A stretch of DNA of 64,000 nucleotides, from assembly GCA_031553315.1 (NCBI GenBank), contig JAVBLT010000001.1:62001-126000 (forward strand). The letters are read 5' to 3'. The stretch is from JAVBLT01 sp031553315. Lineage in GTDB: Bacteria; Verrucomicrobiota; Kiritimatiellia; RFP12; DVOR01. Each line of letters opens with the position of its first letter. The stretch's first letter is position 1. The notes beneath the pieces are model-generated. The model was given only the letters and a program-made list of their open reading frames with translations, did not search any database and was not told where the DNA came from. The position numbers were made by a program, and so were the translations under genes. Below, piece after piece: positions 33,899 to 42,676 of this stretch.

Positions 33899-34321
33899 CC
33901 CGCAATGACCGCCGGGCCGGCGCAGCCACCCGGGCAGCGCCTCCCTCAGGCACGCAGGCTCCATCTTCGAATCGGCAAGCCCATCAACGGGATGCCACAG
34001 GAAAGAGATCCACGCCTCCCGCGCCTCGAGAGGGCCGGGAACCGCGGCAAGCCCCGGAATCTCCAGCTCAAAGACCAGATTGATTTCACTCTTCTTCTCG
34101 CCATCCTGCACAAAGCGGTGTTCGCAGCAGCCGAGAAAACGCCCCGCCTCGCCGCAATGACCCAGCTCCTCCATGATCTCGCGGATCAGCGCCTCGCGCG
34201 CCGATTCGCCGAAATCGATGTGGCCGCCCGGAAGATACGTCAGCTCCGCCTTTTTACCCTTGCACAGCAAAATGAGGCCATCCTTGATGCAAACACCCCT
34301 CACAATGGTTTCGATATTCAT
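33896..34321 (-). CDS. Nudix hydrolase
   Basis: Nudix enzymes hydrolyse nucleoside diphosphates linked to other groups. The Nudix box is complete: GHIDFGESAREALIREIMEE followed by LG. The protein is 141 residues, a single domain, with a normal start MNIETIVRGVCIKDG. ATG 34321 is favoured over 34327 by AAAGGA upstream. The substrate cannot be predicted. It lies downstream of the rubrerythrin gene, separated by that gene's terminator. Confidence 0.88.
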   Translation of the reverse strand: MNIETIVRGVCIKDGLILLCKGKKAELTYLPGGHIDFGESAREALIREIMEELGHCGEAGRFLGCCEHRFVQDGEKKSEINLVFELEIPGLAAVPGPLEAREAWISFLWHPVDGLADSKMEPACLREALPGWLRRPGGHCG

Positions 34322-34332
34322 AAGCATCCTTT

Positions 34333-34366
34333 AAAAAAAGGTCAACCCGTTTTGCGGATTGACCTT
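34333..34366 (-). terminator. Rho-independent terminator of the rubrerythrin gene
   Basis: On the minus strand AAGGTCAATCCG, a short loop, CGGGTTGACCTT and a T run form the terminator, starting about 24 bases after the rubrerythrin stop. It would separate that gene from the Nudix gene. Confidence 0.8.
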
Positions 34367-34389
34367 CTGGCGTTCAAAACGAAACCGGC

Positions 34390-34965
34390 TTACCAGTTTT
34401 CGGCAAGGATTTCGAAGTAAGCCTGGGCATGGTCGCAGGCGGGGCACCTCGTGGGCGCGGTTTTGGAGGTGCACACGAAACCGCAGTTGCGGCAGCGCCA
34501 GGTCACGGCCTCCTCGCGCTTGAACATCGCGCAGTCCTGCACGAGCTTGAGCATCGCGCGGTAGCGTTTTTCATGCTGGCGCTCAGCGACCGAAATGTTG
34601 TCGAGCGCGCGGGCGATTTCAGGGAACCCCTCCTCGCGGGCGGTCTGGGCGAAAGAGGGATAAAGCTCATTCCACTCTTCGTATTCACCGTTAGCCGCCT
34701 CAGTGAGGTTCTCAAGGGTGGTGCCGATCACGCCGGCGGGAAACGCAGCCGTGATTTCCACACAGCCGCCCTCAAGAAACTTGAAGAAACGCTCGGCGTG
34801 CTCCTTCTCCTGATCGGCGGTTTCGGCAAAAATGTCGGCGACGGCCACATAACCCTCTTTCTTCGCAGCGCTGGAGAAGAAAGTGTACCGGTTGCGGGCC
34901 TGGGATTCACCCGCGAAAGCCTGGAGAATGTTCTTCTCTGTTTTCGTCCCTTTGATACTGGGCAT
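34390..34965 (-). CDS. Rubrerythrin
   Basis: Rubrerythrin reduces hydrogen peroxide in anaerobes. The 191-residue protein has an N-terminal ferritin-like diiron domain (FAGESQARNRYTFFSSAAKK, FAETADQEKEHAERFFKFL, NISVAERQHEKRYRAML, with ExxH ligands) and a C-terminal rubredoxin domain with two Cys pairs (WRCRNCGF and TRCPACDH). This domain order is standard. AAAGGA precedes the start. The gene is monocistronic by its promoter and terminator. It is evidence for an anaerobic or oxygen-stressed lifestyle. Confidence 0.96.
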   Translation of the reverse strand: MPSIKGTKTEKNILQAFAGESQARNRYTFFSSAAKKEGYVAVADIFAETADQEKEHAERFFKFLEGGCVEITAAFPAGVIGTTLENLTEAANGEYEEWNELYPSFAQTAREEGFPEIARALDNISVAERQHEKRYRAMLKLVQDCAMFKREEAVTWRCRNCGFVCTSKTAPTRCPACDHAQAYFEILAENW

Positions 34966-34997
34966 AATGAAATCCTTTCCATTGTTGAATGCACACC

Positions 34998-35025
34998 ATT
35001 ATTCACACCGCGCGCGCTTTGTAAA
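34998..35025 (-). promoter_or_regulatory. Putative promoter of the rubrerythrin gene
   Basis: On the minus strand TTTACA (35025-35020) and AATAAT (35003-34998) are 16 bases apart, 33 bases upstream of the start codon. Confidence 0.4.
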
Positions 35026-35058
35026 GGCAAAAAAATCCAGAGACCCATTTATATTCAC

Positions 35059-35087
35059 TTGACATTTTCAGCACGACTGATTATATT
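35059..35087 (+). promoter_or_regulatory. Sigma-70 promoter of the hybrid histidine kinase gene
   Basis: A consensus TTGACA (35059-35064) and TATATT (35082-35087) are 17 bases apart, 30 bases before the start codon. It is the closest match to the sigma-70 consensus in the window. Confidence 0.7.
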
Positions 35088-35116
35088 CCTCCAATCATCC
35101 GCGAAAGAAAAATGTA

Positions 35117-37633
35117 ATGATTATTGCAATCTCACACCTCACGCCTTGGATCCTGCTGGTGTTTTCATCAGCCCTTTCATTTCTGCTCGGGTTAAAAGCC
35201 GCCGCGGTTTTTTTTCAGAAACGCCTGAAAAAAGCCCACGCGCGAACCGCCCTGCTTCAAGACACGCTCAACAACCTGCCCGGATATATTTTTGTTAAAG
35301 ACGTCGACAACGATTTGCGCTATCTCTTCCTCAACGACCTCTACTACACCCTCTCCGGCCAGCCCCCCGCCTCCGGCATCGGCCTCAACGACACCGAATG
35401 GCCGCGCGAAGGCAGCGACGCGTTTCACCGGCAGGATCTCGCCCTCATCCGAAGCGGGGAATCCTTCTGCCAGGTGGAACAGATCCACAAGCAAAACGGC
35501 GAGCTCGTGCAATCCAAGCTCTACAAAAAAGTGGTCGCCGGAAGCAACGGCCACCGCCTCATCGTCGGGATGGGGCTCGATGTGAGCGAAGAGCTCAGGT
35601 TGAAAAAAGAGCTCATGCAAAACATCCAGGATCTGAACACCTACATCAAAAACGAAAAAACCACCAACGCCAGCCTCGCACAGATCGTGATGGAAGACGA
35701 CTACGACACCAACGTGCAGGCCATTCTGGATCTCATCGTCAAACAGCTCAACGCCGACCGCGCCGCCCTGGGCATTTTCGGCGACGACAACACCTTCCGC
35801 ATCGAATTCGAAAGCCGCTCCGCCGAAGTACCCTCGCTTAAAACACTCGCAGACCCCGATATTCTCCAGCAGTTCCTCCGCTGGAAAGATCGCCTGACCG
35901 AGGAAAAAGAGCTCTACATCCCCGACATTCCCCACTCGCAATACGCCCGCCTGTTCGAGAAAACAGCCAGCAAGACCGTGCTTTTCGTGGCGGTCGAAGT
36001 GAATCACCGCCTTTACGGCGTTCTCGGAGTGGGCTTCCTCAAAGAAGTCAAACCCATTACCGAAGTGGAGCGCAACATCTTCCGTTCCTCCGCCGGAATC
36101 ATCACCCTCGCCCGCGAAAAACAGCTCCAGCAGGAAAAACTCGAGCTCATGACCCGGCAAAACAACATGGTCCTCTCAACCATGCCGATTTCCGTGATCC
36201 TCTTCGACCGCGACCGCAACGTGCTCAACTGCAACCAGGCCGCGCTCAACATGTTTGGCCGCACCCTTGAGGAAATGCGCACCCTGCCCTGCTACGAAAC
36301 CATGTGCGGATCAAAAGGAGTCCCCGCGCTCTGCACCGTAAGCGAGATTCTGCGCACCCAGGCCCCCGTCTCGTTCGAAGTGGTCATGAACGGCAAAGAA
36401 TGCCAAATCAAAGCCCTGCCGATTTTCGATGAAACAGGAACCATCGTCAACATCACAGAAGTCATTTCCGACGTCAGCGACCTTCGCCGCGGCCAGCGCC
36501 AGCTCGAAGCCGCGCTGAAAGAAGCCGAAGCCGCCAACCGCGCCAAGACCTACTTCCTCGCCACCATGAGCCACGAACTGCGCACCCCCCTCAACGCCGT
36601 GCTCGGCTTCAGCGAGCTCCTCCAAAACGGCGACCTCTCCCCCGCAGAACAAATCGACTACCTCAAAGCCATCCACTTCGCCGGCAACTCCCTGCTCTTT
36701 TTGATTAACGACATCCTCGACCTCTCCAGGCTCGAAGCCAAACAAGTGGAGCTCAGCCCCCGGCCCACCGACCTCACACAGCTGCTCAACGAGCTCAAAG
36801 CCGTCTTTTCCTACAAAGTGAACCAGCAGGGGCTTTATTTCGAAGTCAACACCCCCGCCGACCTGCCCATCCTTTCGCTCGACAACGTGCGCCTGCGCCA
36901 AGTCCTGCTCAACATCATCGGCAACGCCGTTAAATTCACCTCCACCGGCGGCATCACCGTCAACGCCAGCCTCGACGCCTCCAACCACCTGACCATCAGC
37001 GTTCACGATACCGGCATCGGCATCAAACCCGAAGCCCGCGAAAAGATATTCGAACCCTTTACCCAGCAAGACGCCGTCCGCGATACCCACATCTACAAAG
37101 GCAGCGGCTTGGGTCTGGCCATCTCCAGGCGCCTCATCGATTGCATGAACGGCCGCATCCGCCTTGAAAGCGAAGAAGGCAAAGGCAGCACATTCATCAT
37201 CGAGCTCAACGACGTGACCCGAGCGGATCCCGTTGCCCCCGCGGCCCCAAAAGCCGTGGACGCGCAAGCCCGCTTCCCGGAAAAACGGGTCTTGATTGTC
37301 GACGATATCCCCTTGAACCTAAAAGTTCTTTCCGCAATGCTCGACCGGCTCCACGTGAAAAGCGTATCCGCCGAATCGGGCCGGGAAGCACTCGCCATTT
37401 TGTCAAAAGACCCCGCCTTCGACCTCGTCCTGACCGATATGTGGATGCCCGAAATGAGCGGCGCCCAGCTCGCGGAGCAAATCCGGCGCTTTCCCGGGTT
37501 CAACCGCCTTCCAATCGTCGCCGTCACCGCAGATACCGAAGCCAACCAGAATTTCGAGCTCAGCCACTTTTCCGAAATTCTCATGAAACCCATCTCCAAC
37601 GAAAAACTCAAGCGCCTTCTATTGACCTTGTAA
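35117..37633 (+). CDS. Hybrid sensor histidine kinase with PAS, GAF and receiver domains
   Basis: The 838-residue membrane kinase has one N-terminal helix (TPWILLVFSSALSFLLG), a PAS domain (~50-160), a GAF domain (~190-340), a second PAS (~350-465), a HisKA domain with phospho-acceptor H486 in MSHELRTPLNAVLGFSELL, an HATPase domain (VLLNIIGNAVKFTSTGG, HDTGIGI, GSGLGLAISRRL), and a C-terminal receiver with D774 in LVLTDMWMPEMSG. There is no output regulator next to it, so phosphotransfer probably goes to an unlinked Hpt or regulator protein. The ligand is unknown. It has its own strong promoter and a weak ribosome site. Confidence 0.94.
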   Translation: MIIAISHLTPWILLVFSSALSFLLGLKAAAVFFQKRLKKAHARTALLQDTLNNLPGYIFVKDVDNDLRYLFLNDLYYTLSGQPPASGIGLNDTEWPREGSDAFHRQDLALIRSGESFCQVEQIHKQNGELVQSKLYKKVVAGSNGHRLIVGMGLDVSEELRLKKELMQNIQDLNTYIKNEKTTNASLAQIVMEDDYDTNVQAILDLIVKQLNADRAALGIFGDDNTFRIEFESRSAEVPSLKTLADPDILQQFLRWKDRLTEEKELYIPDIPHSQYARLFEKTASKTVLFVAVEVNHRLYGVLGVGFLKEVKPITEVERNIFRSSAGIITLAREKQLQQEKLELMTRQNNMVLSTMPISVILFDRDRNVLNCNQAALNMFGRTLEEMRTLPCYETMCGSKGVPALCTVSEILRTQAPVSFEVVMNGKECQIKALPIFDETGTIVNITEVISDVSDLRRGQRQLEAALKEAEAANRAKTYFLATMSHELRTPLNAVLGFSELLQNGDLSPAEQIDYLKAIHFAGNSLLFLINDILDLSRLEAKQVELSPRPTDLTQLLNELKAVFSYKVNQQGLYFEVNTPADLPILSLDNVRLRQVLLNIIGNAVKFTSTGGITVNASLDASNHLTISVHDTGIGIKPEAREKIFEPFTQQDAVRDTHIYKGSGLGLAISRRLIDCMNGRIRLESEEGKGSTFIIELNDVTRADPVAPAAPKAVDAQARFPEKRVLIVDDIPLNLKVLSAMLDRLHVKSVSAESGREALAILSKDPAFDLVLTDMWMPEMSGAQLAEQIRRFPGFNRLPIVAVTADTEANQNFELSHFSEILMKPISNEKLKRLLLTL

Positions 37634-37655
37634 AGCAGTTATTATAAGTTTGAGC

Positions 37656-37684
37656 TTGAAACACCCCCCCCTTTCGCGTATCCT
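37656..37684 (+). promoter_or_regulatory. Sigma-70 promoter of rsmI with a C8 tract in the spacer
   Basis: TTGAAA (37656-37661) and TATCCT (37679-37684) are 17 bases apart. The spacer contains eight consecutive C (37664-37671). The TTG start at 37714 follows. Confidence 0.55.
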
Positions 37685-37713
37685 TTGCACCTCATCAAAT
37701 TGGAGACGAGCGC

Positions 37714-38448
37714 TTGACACCCTGCCTATTCATCGTAGCGACCCCGATCGGCAACCTCGCCGACCTTTCCCCCCGCGCAGCGGAAGCCCTCCGCGGCGCC
37801 GACGTGATCGCGTGTGAAGACACCCGCCGCACATGGCAGCTGCTCACCTCCCAAGGCATTCCCCGCCCCGAAATGATCTCCTACCGCCAAGGCAATGAAG
37901 ATTCGGCCGGCGAACGCATCGTCGCCGCCGTCCGCGCGGGCCGCACAGTCGCCCTCTGTTCCGACGGCGGCTACCCCGGCATCAGCGATCCCGGGTACCG
38001 CATCATCCGCCGCTTCGCCGAAGAAGACCTTCCCTTCACCGTCATCCCCGGAGCCTCCGCCGTGGATCTCGCCCTGCTCTACTCCGGGCTGCCCACCTCC
38101 AGCTACACCTTCAAAGGCTTCCCGCCCCGTAAACCCGGCGCCCTCAAACGCTTCTTCGAAACCGAACGCGACCGCCCCCACACCCTCATCTGCCTCGAAT
38201 CGCCCTACCGCGTGAAAGCCTCCCTCACTGCCGCCCGCGAGGCCCTGGGCAACCGCGAAGCCGCCCTCTGCATCGAGCTGACCAAGATCCACGAGCGCAT
38301 TCACCGCGGCACCCTCGAGACCCTTCTCGCCACACTTGGCGACAAACCCATCAAAGGCGAAGTGACCTACGCCATCGCCGGCGCAAACCCCAAATTCGCC
38401 CACGACCCAACCGATGAAAAGGACTATGATGAAACAGACCCCGATTAA
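37714..38448 (+). CDS. rsmI: 16S rRNA 2'-O-ribose C1402 methyltransferase
   Basis: RsmI methylates C1402 of 16S rRNA using SAM. Family blocks are CLFIVATPIGNLADLSPRA, VIACEDTRRTWQLL, ALCSDGGYPGISDPGY (normally SDAGTPxISDPG), VIPGASAVDLAL, SGLPTSSYTFKGFPPRK and ECP-like LICLESPYRV. The start is a TTG with GGAG upstream. At 244 residues it is slightly short, lacking the usual C-terminal helical tail. It overlaps the start region of the DUF481 gene. Confidence 0.93.
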   Translation: MTPCLFIVATPIGNLADLSPRAAEALRGADVIACEDTRRTWQLLTSQGIPRPEMISYRQGNEDSAGERIVAAVRAGRTVALCSDGGYPGISDPGYRIIRRFAEEDLPFTVIPGASAVDLALLYSGLPTSSYTFKGFPPRKPGALKRFFETERDRPHTLICLESPYRVKASLTAAREALGNREAALCIELTKIHERIHRGTLETLLATLGDKPIKGEVTYAIAGANPKFAHDPTDEKDYDETDPD

Positions 38449-39475
38449 AGCCGCCCTCCTCCTCGCTCTCCTCGCCACAGGCCTGCGGGCCGATACCCTC
38501 CACCTGACAGGCGGAGACAGGATCAGCGGAAAAATCGTCACCCTCCAGGGCGACAGCATCACATTCGAAACCGAATACGCCGGCATCATCACCGTCAAAA
38601 AAAGCGCCGTCGCCAAAATGGAAAGCGACACCCCCCTCCTCGCCCGCACCGACCCCAAGGCCAAAGACTTTGAGACCGTCAGCGTGACCACCGCCCCCGA
38701 CGGTTCCATCGCCCTCGTGCCCCAGGAAGCCAAAGACGAATCCCTCAACCTCTCCACCGTCTCCACCCTCTGGAAACCCGGCGCTGAAGATCCCGACTTC
38801 CCCAAAATCAAGCGCTGGTCCTACTCCGCCGCCCTCGGCTTCCTCGGCCGATCCGGCAATACCGATTCCTTCGCCGCCAACCTCGCCCTCGACGCCGTCT
38901 ACTCCGGCGAAAAATCCACCTTCCGCGGTTACGGCAAAGGTTCCTATGAGCATACCGACGGCGCCCTCGTCACCCAGACCATCCTTGCCGGCGTCGACTA
39001 CGAATACCGCATTTGCGACGTTTCCTCCCTCTACATCCGCGACGAGCTCAGCCAGAACAAAATCCAAGGCATCGATTTCCGCAACGTCCTCGCCGCCGGT
39101 TACGGCCGCTACTTCTGGCAGAGAAAAACCGGAGACGCCATTACCGACATGCTCAGGATCCGCCTCGGTCTGGGTCACTCCTACACCCAATACGCCGATC
39201 AGGACAACGCCAACGACATCGCCCTCGACGCCGGCCTGCGTTTCCGCGCGCTCATCTGCAAAAACATCATCTGGAACACCGAAATCACCTATACCCCCGT
39301 CATCGACGATTTCGGCGATTATTACGCCCACCACGAAACCACCCTCGAATTCCCGATCGAATTCCTCAAGATCTCCCAGGAAATCGGCGTTTCCAACGAC
39401 TACGTCAGCCAACCCGACCCCGGCACCCAGAAGCTCGACACCGTGTGGTTCATCCGCTTCAAGAAAACCTGGTAA
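38429..39475 (+). CDS. DUF481 (YdiY-like) outer-membrane protein
   Basis: DUF481 proteins are predicted outer-membrane beta-barrels of unknown function. The protein has a signal peptide (KQTPIKAALLLALLATGLRA), an N-terminal small beta domain (DTLHLTGGDRISGKIVTLQG), and a DUF481 barrel with GFLGRSGNTDSFAANLALDA, alternating aromatic strands and a C-terminal aromatic end (FIRFKKTW). The start at 38429 is best placed relative to AAAAGG; ATG 38426 and 38414 are alternatives. It overlaps the rsmI 3' end, so both are on one transcript, ended by the terminator at about 39500-39537. Confidence 0.85.
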   Translation: MKQTPIKAALLLALLATGLRADTLHLTGGDRISGKIVTLQGDSITFETEYAGIITVKKSAVAKMESDTPLLARTDPKAKDFETVSVTTAPDGSIALVPQEAKDESLNLSTVSTLWKPGAEDPDFPKIKRWSYSAALGFLGRSGNTDSFAANLALDAVYSGEKSTFRGYGKGSYEHTDGALVTQTILAGVDYEYRICDVSSLYIRDELSQNKIQGIDFRNVLAAGYGRYFWQRKTGDAITDMLRIRLGLGHSYTQYADQDNANDIALDAGLRFRALICKNIIWNTEITYTPVIDDFGDYYAHHETTLEFPIEFLKISQEIGVSNDYVSQPDPGTQKLDTVWFIRFKKTW

Positions 39476-39499
39476 GCCAGCCGCTCACCCGGAAGACCC

Positions 39500-39537
39500 A
39501 AAAAAACACGCCCGGTCTGCACCGGGCGTGTTTTTTA
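39500..39537. terminator. Bidirectional Rho-independent terminator
   Basis: A long perfect stem ACACGCCCGGT / ACCGGGCGTGT with a four-base loop is flanked by A6 on the left and T6 on the right. It can end both the DUF481 transcript (plus) and the glgP transcript (minus). Confidence 0.9.
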
Positions 39538-39540
39538 TTG

Positions 39541-39564
39541 AAGTTTCATTTGAAACCCGCTCTA
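39541..39564 (-). repeat. Solo terminal repeat of the MITE-like element (copy 7)
   Basis: On the minus strand TAGAGCGGGTTTCAAATGA matches the family left end at 17 of 19 bases, and no more of the element follows. Its TAG is the glgP stop codon. Confidence 0.6.
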
Positions 39565-42069
39565 GCGATCTACGCGGAAAGAAGGCAGGTGCCAGATGTC
39601 TTTGGCGTATTCGGCGATGGTGCGGTCGGAGGAGAACTTGCCGGAGCAGGCGGTGTTCATCACGGCGGCTTTACCCCAGGCTTTGGGTTTGCGGTAGAGG
39701 GCTTCCACGCGATCCTGGGCTTCGATGAAAGCGGGGAGGTCGGCCAGCAGCATGTAATGGTCGTTGAAATCGAGCAGGTTGCGGAGGATGGGATCGAAGA
39801 GGCCGGGATCGAGGAGGCTGAACACGTTGCGGCGGATCATGTCGAGCGCGCGGGCAATCTCAGGGTGGGCGGCGGCGGTTTCCCTGGCGTTGTAAGTGGG
39901 GCGGAGCTTCTCCACTTCATCGGTGCGAAGACCGAAGATGAAGATGTTTTTGGGGCCGACTTCTTCATGGATTTCCACGTTGGCGCCATCCATCGTGCCG
40001 AGGGTGAGGGCGCCGTTGAGCATGAGCTTCATGTTGCCGGTTCCGGAGGCTTCGGTGCCCGCGAGGGAGATCTGCTCGCTGACGTTGGCCGCGGGGATGA
40101 TCTTCTCGGCGAGCGAGACGCGGTAGTCGGGCAGGAAGGCGACGTTGACGCGGTTCTTGACGACGGGGTGGTTGTTGACCACTTCGGCGACGCCGTGGAT
40201 AAGGCGGATGATGAGCTTGGCGGTGTAGTAGCCGGGCGCGGCTTTGGCGGCGAAGATGAAGGCGCGGGGATGGATGTCGAGCGTGGGATTTTCGATGATG
40301 CGGTTGAAGAGGATGATGATGTAGAGCACGAGGAGGAGCTGGCGCTTGTACTCGTGGAGGCGCTTGACCTGCACATCGAAGATGGCGTCGGGGGAGACCT
40401 GAACGCCGAGGGTGTTGAAGATGGTGTTGGAGAGAATCTGCTTGTTGGCTCGCTTGATGGCGGTGAAGCGCTCCACGAAGGAGGCGTCGTCGGCATATTT
40501 GGCAAGCTTTTTAAGCTGGGAGAGGTCGGTGATCCACGCGTCGCCGATGGTCTCGGTGATGAGGCCTGCGAGGCGGGGATTGGCCTTGAGGAGCCAGCGG
40601 CGCTGGGTGATGCCGTTGGTCTTGTTCTGGAAGTGGGTGGGCCAGACGTCGTAAAAATCCTTGAAGAGTGAATCTTTGAGGATTTGCGAGTGAAGGGCGG
40701 CCACGCCGTTGACGGCGGAGGTGCCGGCCAGGCAGAGGTTGGCCATGCGCACGGAGCGCTCGCCGCGCTCTTCGATGAGGCTCATGCGGGCAAGGCGGGC
40801 GGTGTCGCCGGGGAAGAAGGAGGCCATCTGGCGGAGGAAGCGGGCGTTGATTTCGTAGATGACCTGGAGGTGGCGGGGAATGACCTGCTCCATGAGCGCC
40901 ACGGGCCAGGTTTCGAGGGCTTCGGGAAGAACGGTGTGGTTGGTGTAGCCGGTGGAGGCGCGGGTCAGCTGCCAGGCTTCATCCCAGGGAAGGCCTTCGA
41001 CGTCGACAAGCACGCGCATGAGCTCGGGGATGACGAGGGTGGGATGGGTGTCGTTGAGCTGAATGAAGGCGTAGTTGGGCAGCTCGTTCCAGGCGTGGCC
41101 TTCGGAGCGGAAGCGGCGGAGGATGTCGTGCAGCGACGCGGCCACGAAGAGATACTGCTGGCGCAGGCGGAGCTCTTTGCCCTGGTGGGTGCTGTCGTTG
41201 GGGTAAAGCACTTTGGTGAGGTTTTCGGCGAGCACTTTGCTTTCGACGGCTTCGATGTAGTCGCCGCGGTTGAATTCATCGAGGCTGAATTCGTTGGTGG
41301 CCTGAGCAGACCAGAGGCGGAGGGTGCCGACTGTTTTGGCGCCGTAGCCGACCACGGGCAGGTCGTAGGGCACGGCGTAGACCTGGGTGGCGGGCACCCA
41401 GACCCATTCGTCGCGGCCGGTGCGGCCGGCGTAGTGCTCCACATGACCGCCAAAGCCCACGAGGTTGGTGTATTCCGGGCGCTGGATTTCCCAGGGGTAG
41501 CCGTATTTCAGCCAGTTGTCGGGCTCTTCTTTCTGTTCGCCGTTGACGATTTTCTGGCGGAATATGCCGTAGTTGTAGCGCAGGCCGTAGCCGATGGAGG
41601 GAAGGTCGAGCGTGGCGAGTGAATCGAGGAAGCAGGCGGCGAGGCGGCCCAGGCCGCCGTTGCCCAGGCCGGCATCCATTTCATAATCGCGCAGGCTGTT
41701 CCAATCGAGCCCCACAAGGTTCATGGCTTCGCGGCAGGTTTCCTCGATGCCGAGGTTGATGACGTTGTTGCCAAGGAGGCGGCCGATGAGGAATTCAAGG
41801 GACAAATAGTAAACGCGTTTGACTTTGGCTTCGCGGTAGGCGTCCTGCGTGGCCATCCACCGGTCTACAATGCGGTCGCGCACGGCGAGAGCAAGGGCCT
41901 GATAGCGGTCGCGATCCGTGGCGCGTTCGTCGGATTTGGCCAGGGTGAAGCGCATGTTCCAGAGAAAATCCTCGGCAAGCCCTTTAGCCGTCATGTCGAC
42001 GCTGGGGTGGAGGGAGGAGAGTTTTTCGCAGGGGTCGCACACGCAGGTTTCTTTTTTAGCTCTGGCCAT
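39562..42069 (-). CDS. glgP: Glycogen/starch phosphorylase
   Basis: It releases glucose-1-phosphate from glycogen using pyridoxal phosphate. The 835-residue protein matches GT35 throughout: YYLSLEFLIGRLLGNNVINLG, GLGNGGLGRLAACFLDSLATL, WVWVPATQVYAVPYDLPV, FIQLNDTHPTLVIPELMRVL, NGITQRRWL, HEYKRQLL, and the PLP site EASGTGNMKLMLNGALTLGT with the Schiff-base lysine. The N-terminus CVCDPCEKLSSL is short and Cys-bearing. It stands alone between the bidirectional terminator and the RRM gene. The stop TAG lies in a solo element end. Confidence 0.97.
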   Translation of the reverse strand: MARAKKETCVCDPCEKLSSLHPSVDMTAKGLAEDFLWNMRFTLAKSDERATDRDRYQALALAVRDRIVDRWMATQDAYREAKVKRVYYLSLEFLIGRLLGNNVINLGIEETCREAMNLVGLDWNSLRDYEMDAGLGNGGLGRLAACFLDSLATLDLPSIGYGLRYNYGIFRQKIVNGEQKEEPDNWLKYGYPWEIQRPEYTNLVGFGGHVEHYAGRTGRDEWVWVPATQVYAVPYDLPVVGYGAKTVGTLRLWSAQATNEFSLDEFNRGDYIEAVESKVLAENLTKVLYPNDSTHQGKELRLRQQYLFVAASLHDILRRFRSEGHAWNELPNYAFIQLNDTHPTLVIPELMRVLVDVEGLPWDEAWQLTRASTGYTNHTVLPEALETWPVALMEQVIPRHLQVIYEINARFLRQMASFFPGDTARLARMSLIEERGERSVRMANLCLAGTSAVNGVAALHSQILKDSLFKDFYDVWPTHFQNKTNGITQRRWLLKANPRLAGLITETIGDAWITDLSQLKKLAKYADDASFVERFTAIKRANKQILSNTIFNTLGVQVSPDAIFDVQVKRLHEYKRQLLLVLYIIILFNRIIENPTLDIHPRAFIFAAKAAPGYYTAKLIIRLIHGVAEVVNNHPVVKNRVNVAFLPDYRVSLAEKIIPAANVSEQISLAGTEASGTGNMKLMLNGALTLGTMDGANVEIHEEVGPKNIFIFGLRTDEVEKLRPTYNARETAAAHPEIARALDMIRRNVFSLLDPGLFDPILRNLLDFNDHYMLLADLPAFIEAQDRVEALYRKPKAWGKAAVMNTACSGKFSSDRTIAEYAKDIWHLPSFRVDR

Positions 42070-42117
42070 GATGTTTCCTTGGTTTCCTTGAACTCGAACA
42101 CTGAAACTGAAATGAAG

Positions 42118-42146
42118 CGGGCCGCCCGCACGAGCGGGGCGACCCG
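42118..42146 (-). terminator. G+C-rich hairpin after the RRM gene, possible terminator
   Basis: The stem CGGGTCGCCCCGC / GCGGGCGGCCCG with a four-base loop lies just after the RRM stop on the minus strand. The run beyond it is only moderately T-rich, so intrinsic termination is uncertain. Confidence 0.35.
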
Positions 42147-42157
42147 GAAGGCGCGAA

Positions 42158-42547
42158 TCAGTCGCGCGATTTGTTTTTGGCTTCGTTGACGCGAAGGCGC
42201 CGGCCCATCACTTCTTTATCGTGGAGGGCTTTGATGGCGGCCTCGGCTTCTTTACGGTAAATCATTTCGATGAAACCGAAGCCTTTGGATTTGTGGCTGA
42301 AGCGGTTTTCGATGACGCGCGACGATTTGACGGTGCCGAAACGCTCGAATTCGCGGCGGAGCTGATCATCGTTCATGTCGTAGCTGAGATTGCCCACGTA
42401 GATCTCGATGAGCTCCTCTTTGTCGCCGGGGGCGTGGCGGCAGGCGGGCGATGAGCATTTGTTCTTACGCAGGGCCGCCGCTGCTCCGGCGCAGGCCAGC
42501 ACGAGCACGCCCGCGCTAACCCATAGCGCCGGGCTCGAAAGGTTCAT
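42158..42547 (-). CDS. RRM RNA-binding protein with N-terminal membrane anchor
   Basis: The C-terminal ~80 residues are a complete RNA recognition motif: RNP2 is IYVGNL and RNP1 is SKGFGFIEM, with the usual EFERFGTVKSSRVIENR and AIKALHDKEVMGRRLRVNEA. The N-terminus has a hydrophobic helix (LWVSAGVLVLACAGAAAALRK), then a short Cys-bearing linker (CSSPACRHAPG). Most bacterial RRM proteins are soluble, so a membrane-tethered form is unusual. The ATG at 42547 has AGGAAG at the right distance; 42553 is an alternative. It follows rpoD with a gap of about 130 bases. The RNA target is unknown. Confidence 0.85.
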   Translation of the reverse strand: MNLSSPALWVSAGVLVLACAGAAAALRKNKCSSPACRHAPGDKEELIEIYVGNLSYDMNDDQLRREFERFGTVKSSRVIENRFSHKSKGFGFIEMIYRKEAEAAIKALHDKEVMGRRLRVNEAKNKSRD

Positions 42548-42676
42548 ATCCATTCTTCCTCTGTATTCCGAAGCCTTCTGTTTGGTACCAAAACTTTTCC
42601 ACCACCTACGCCGGTCGAGCATGCGGGGCCGCGGGAAAAACGTGCGGCGGGAATCGCGGCAGGCCGGCGGTGCAAC

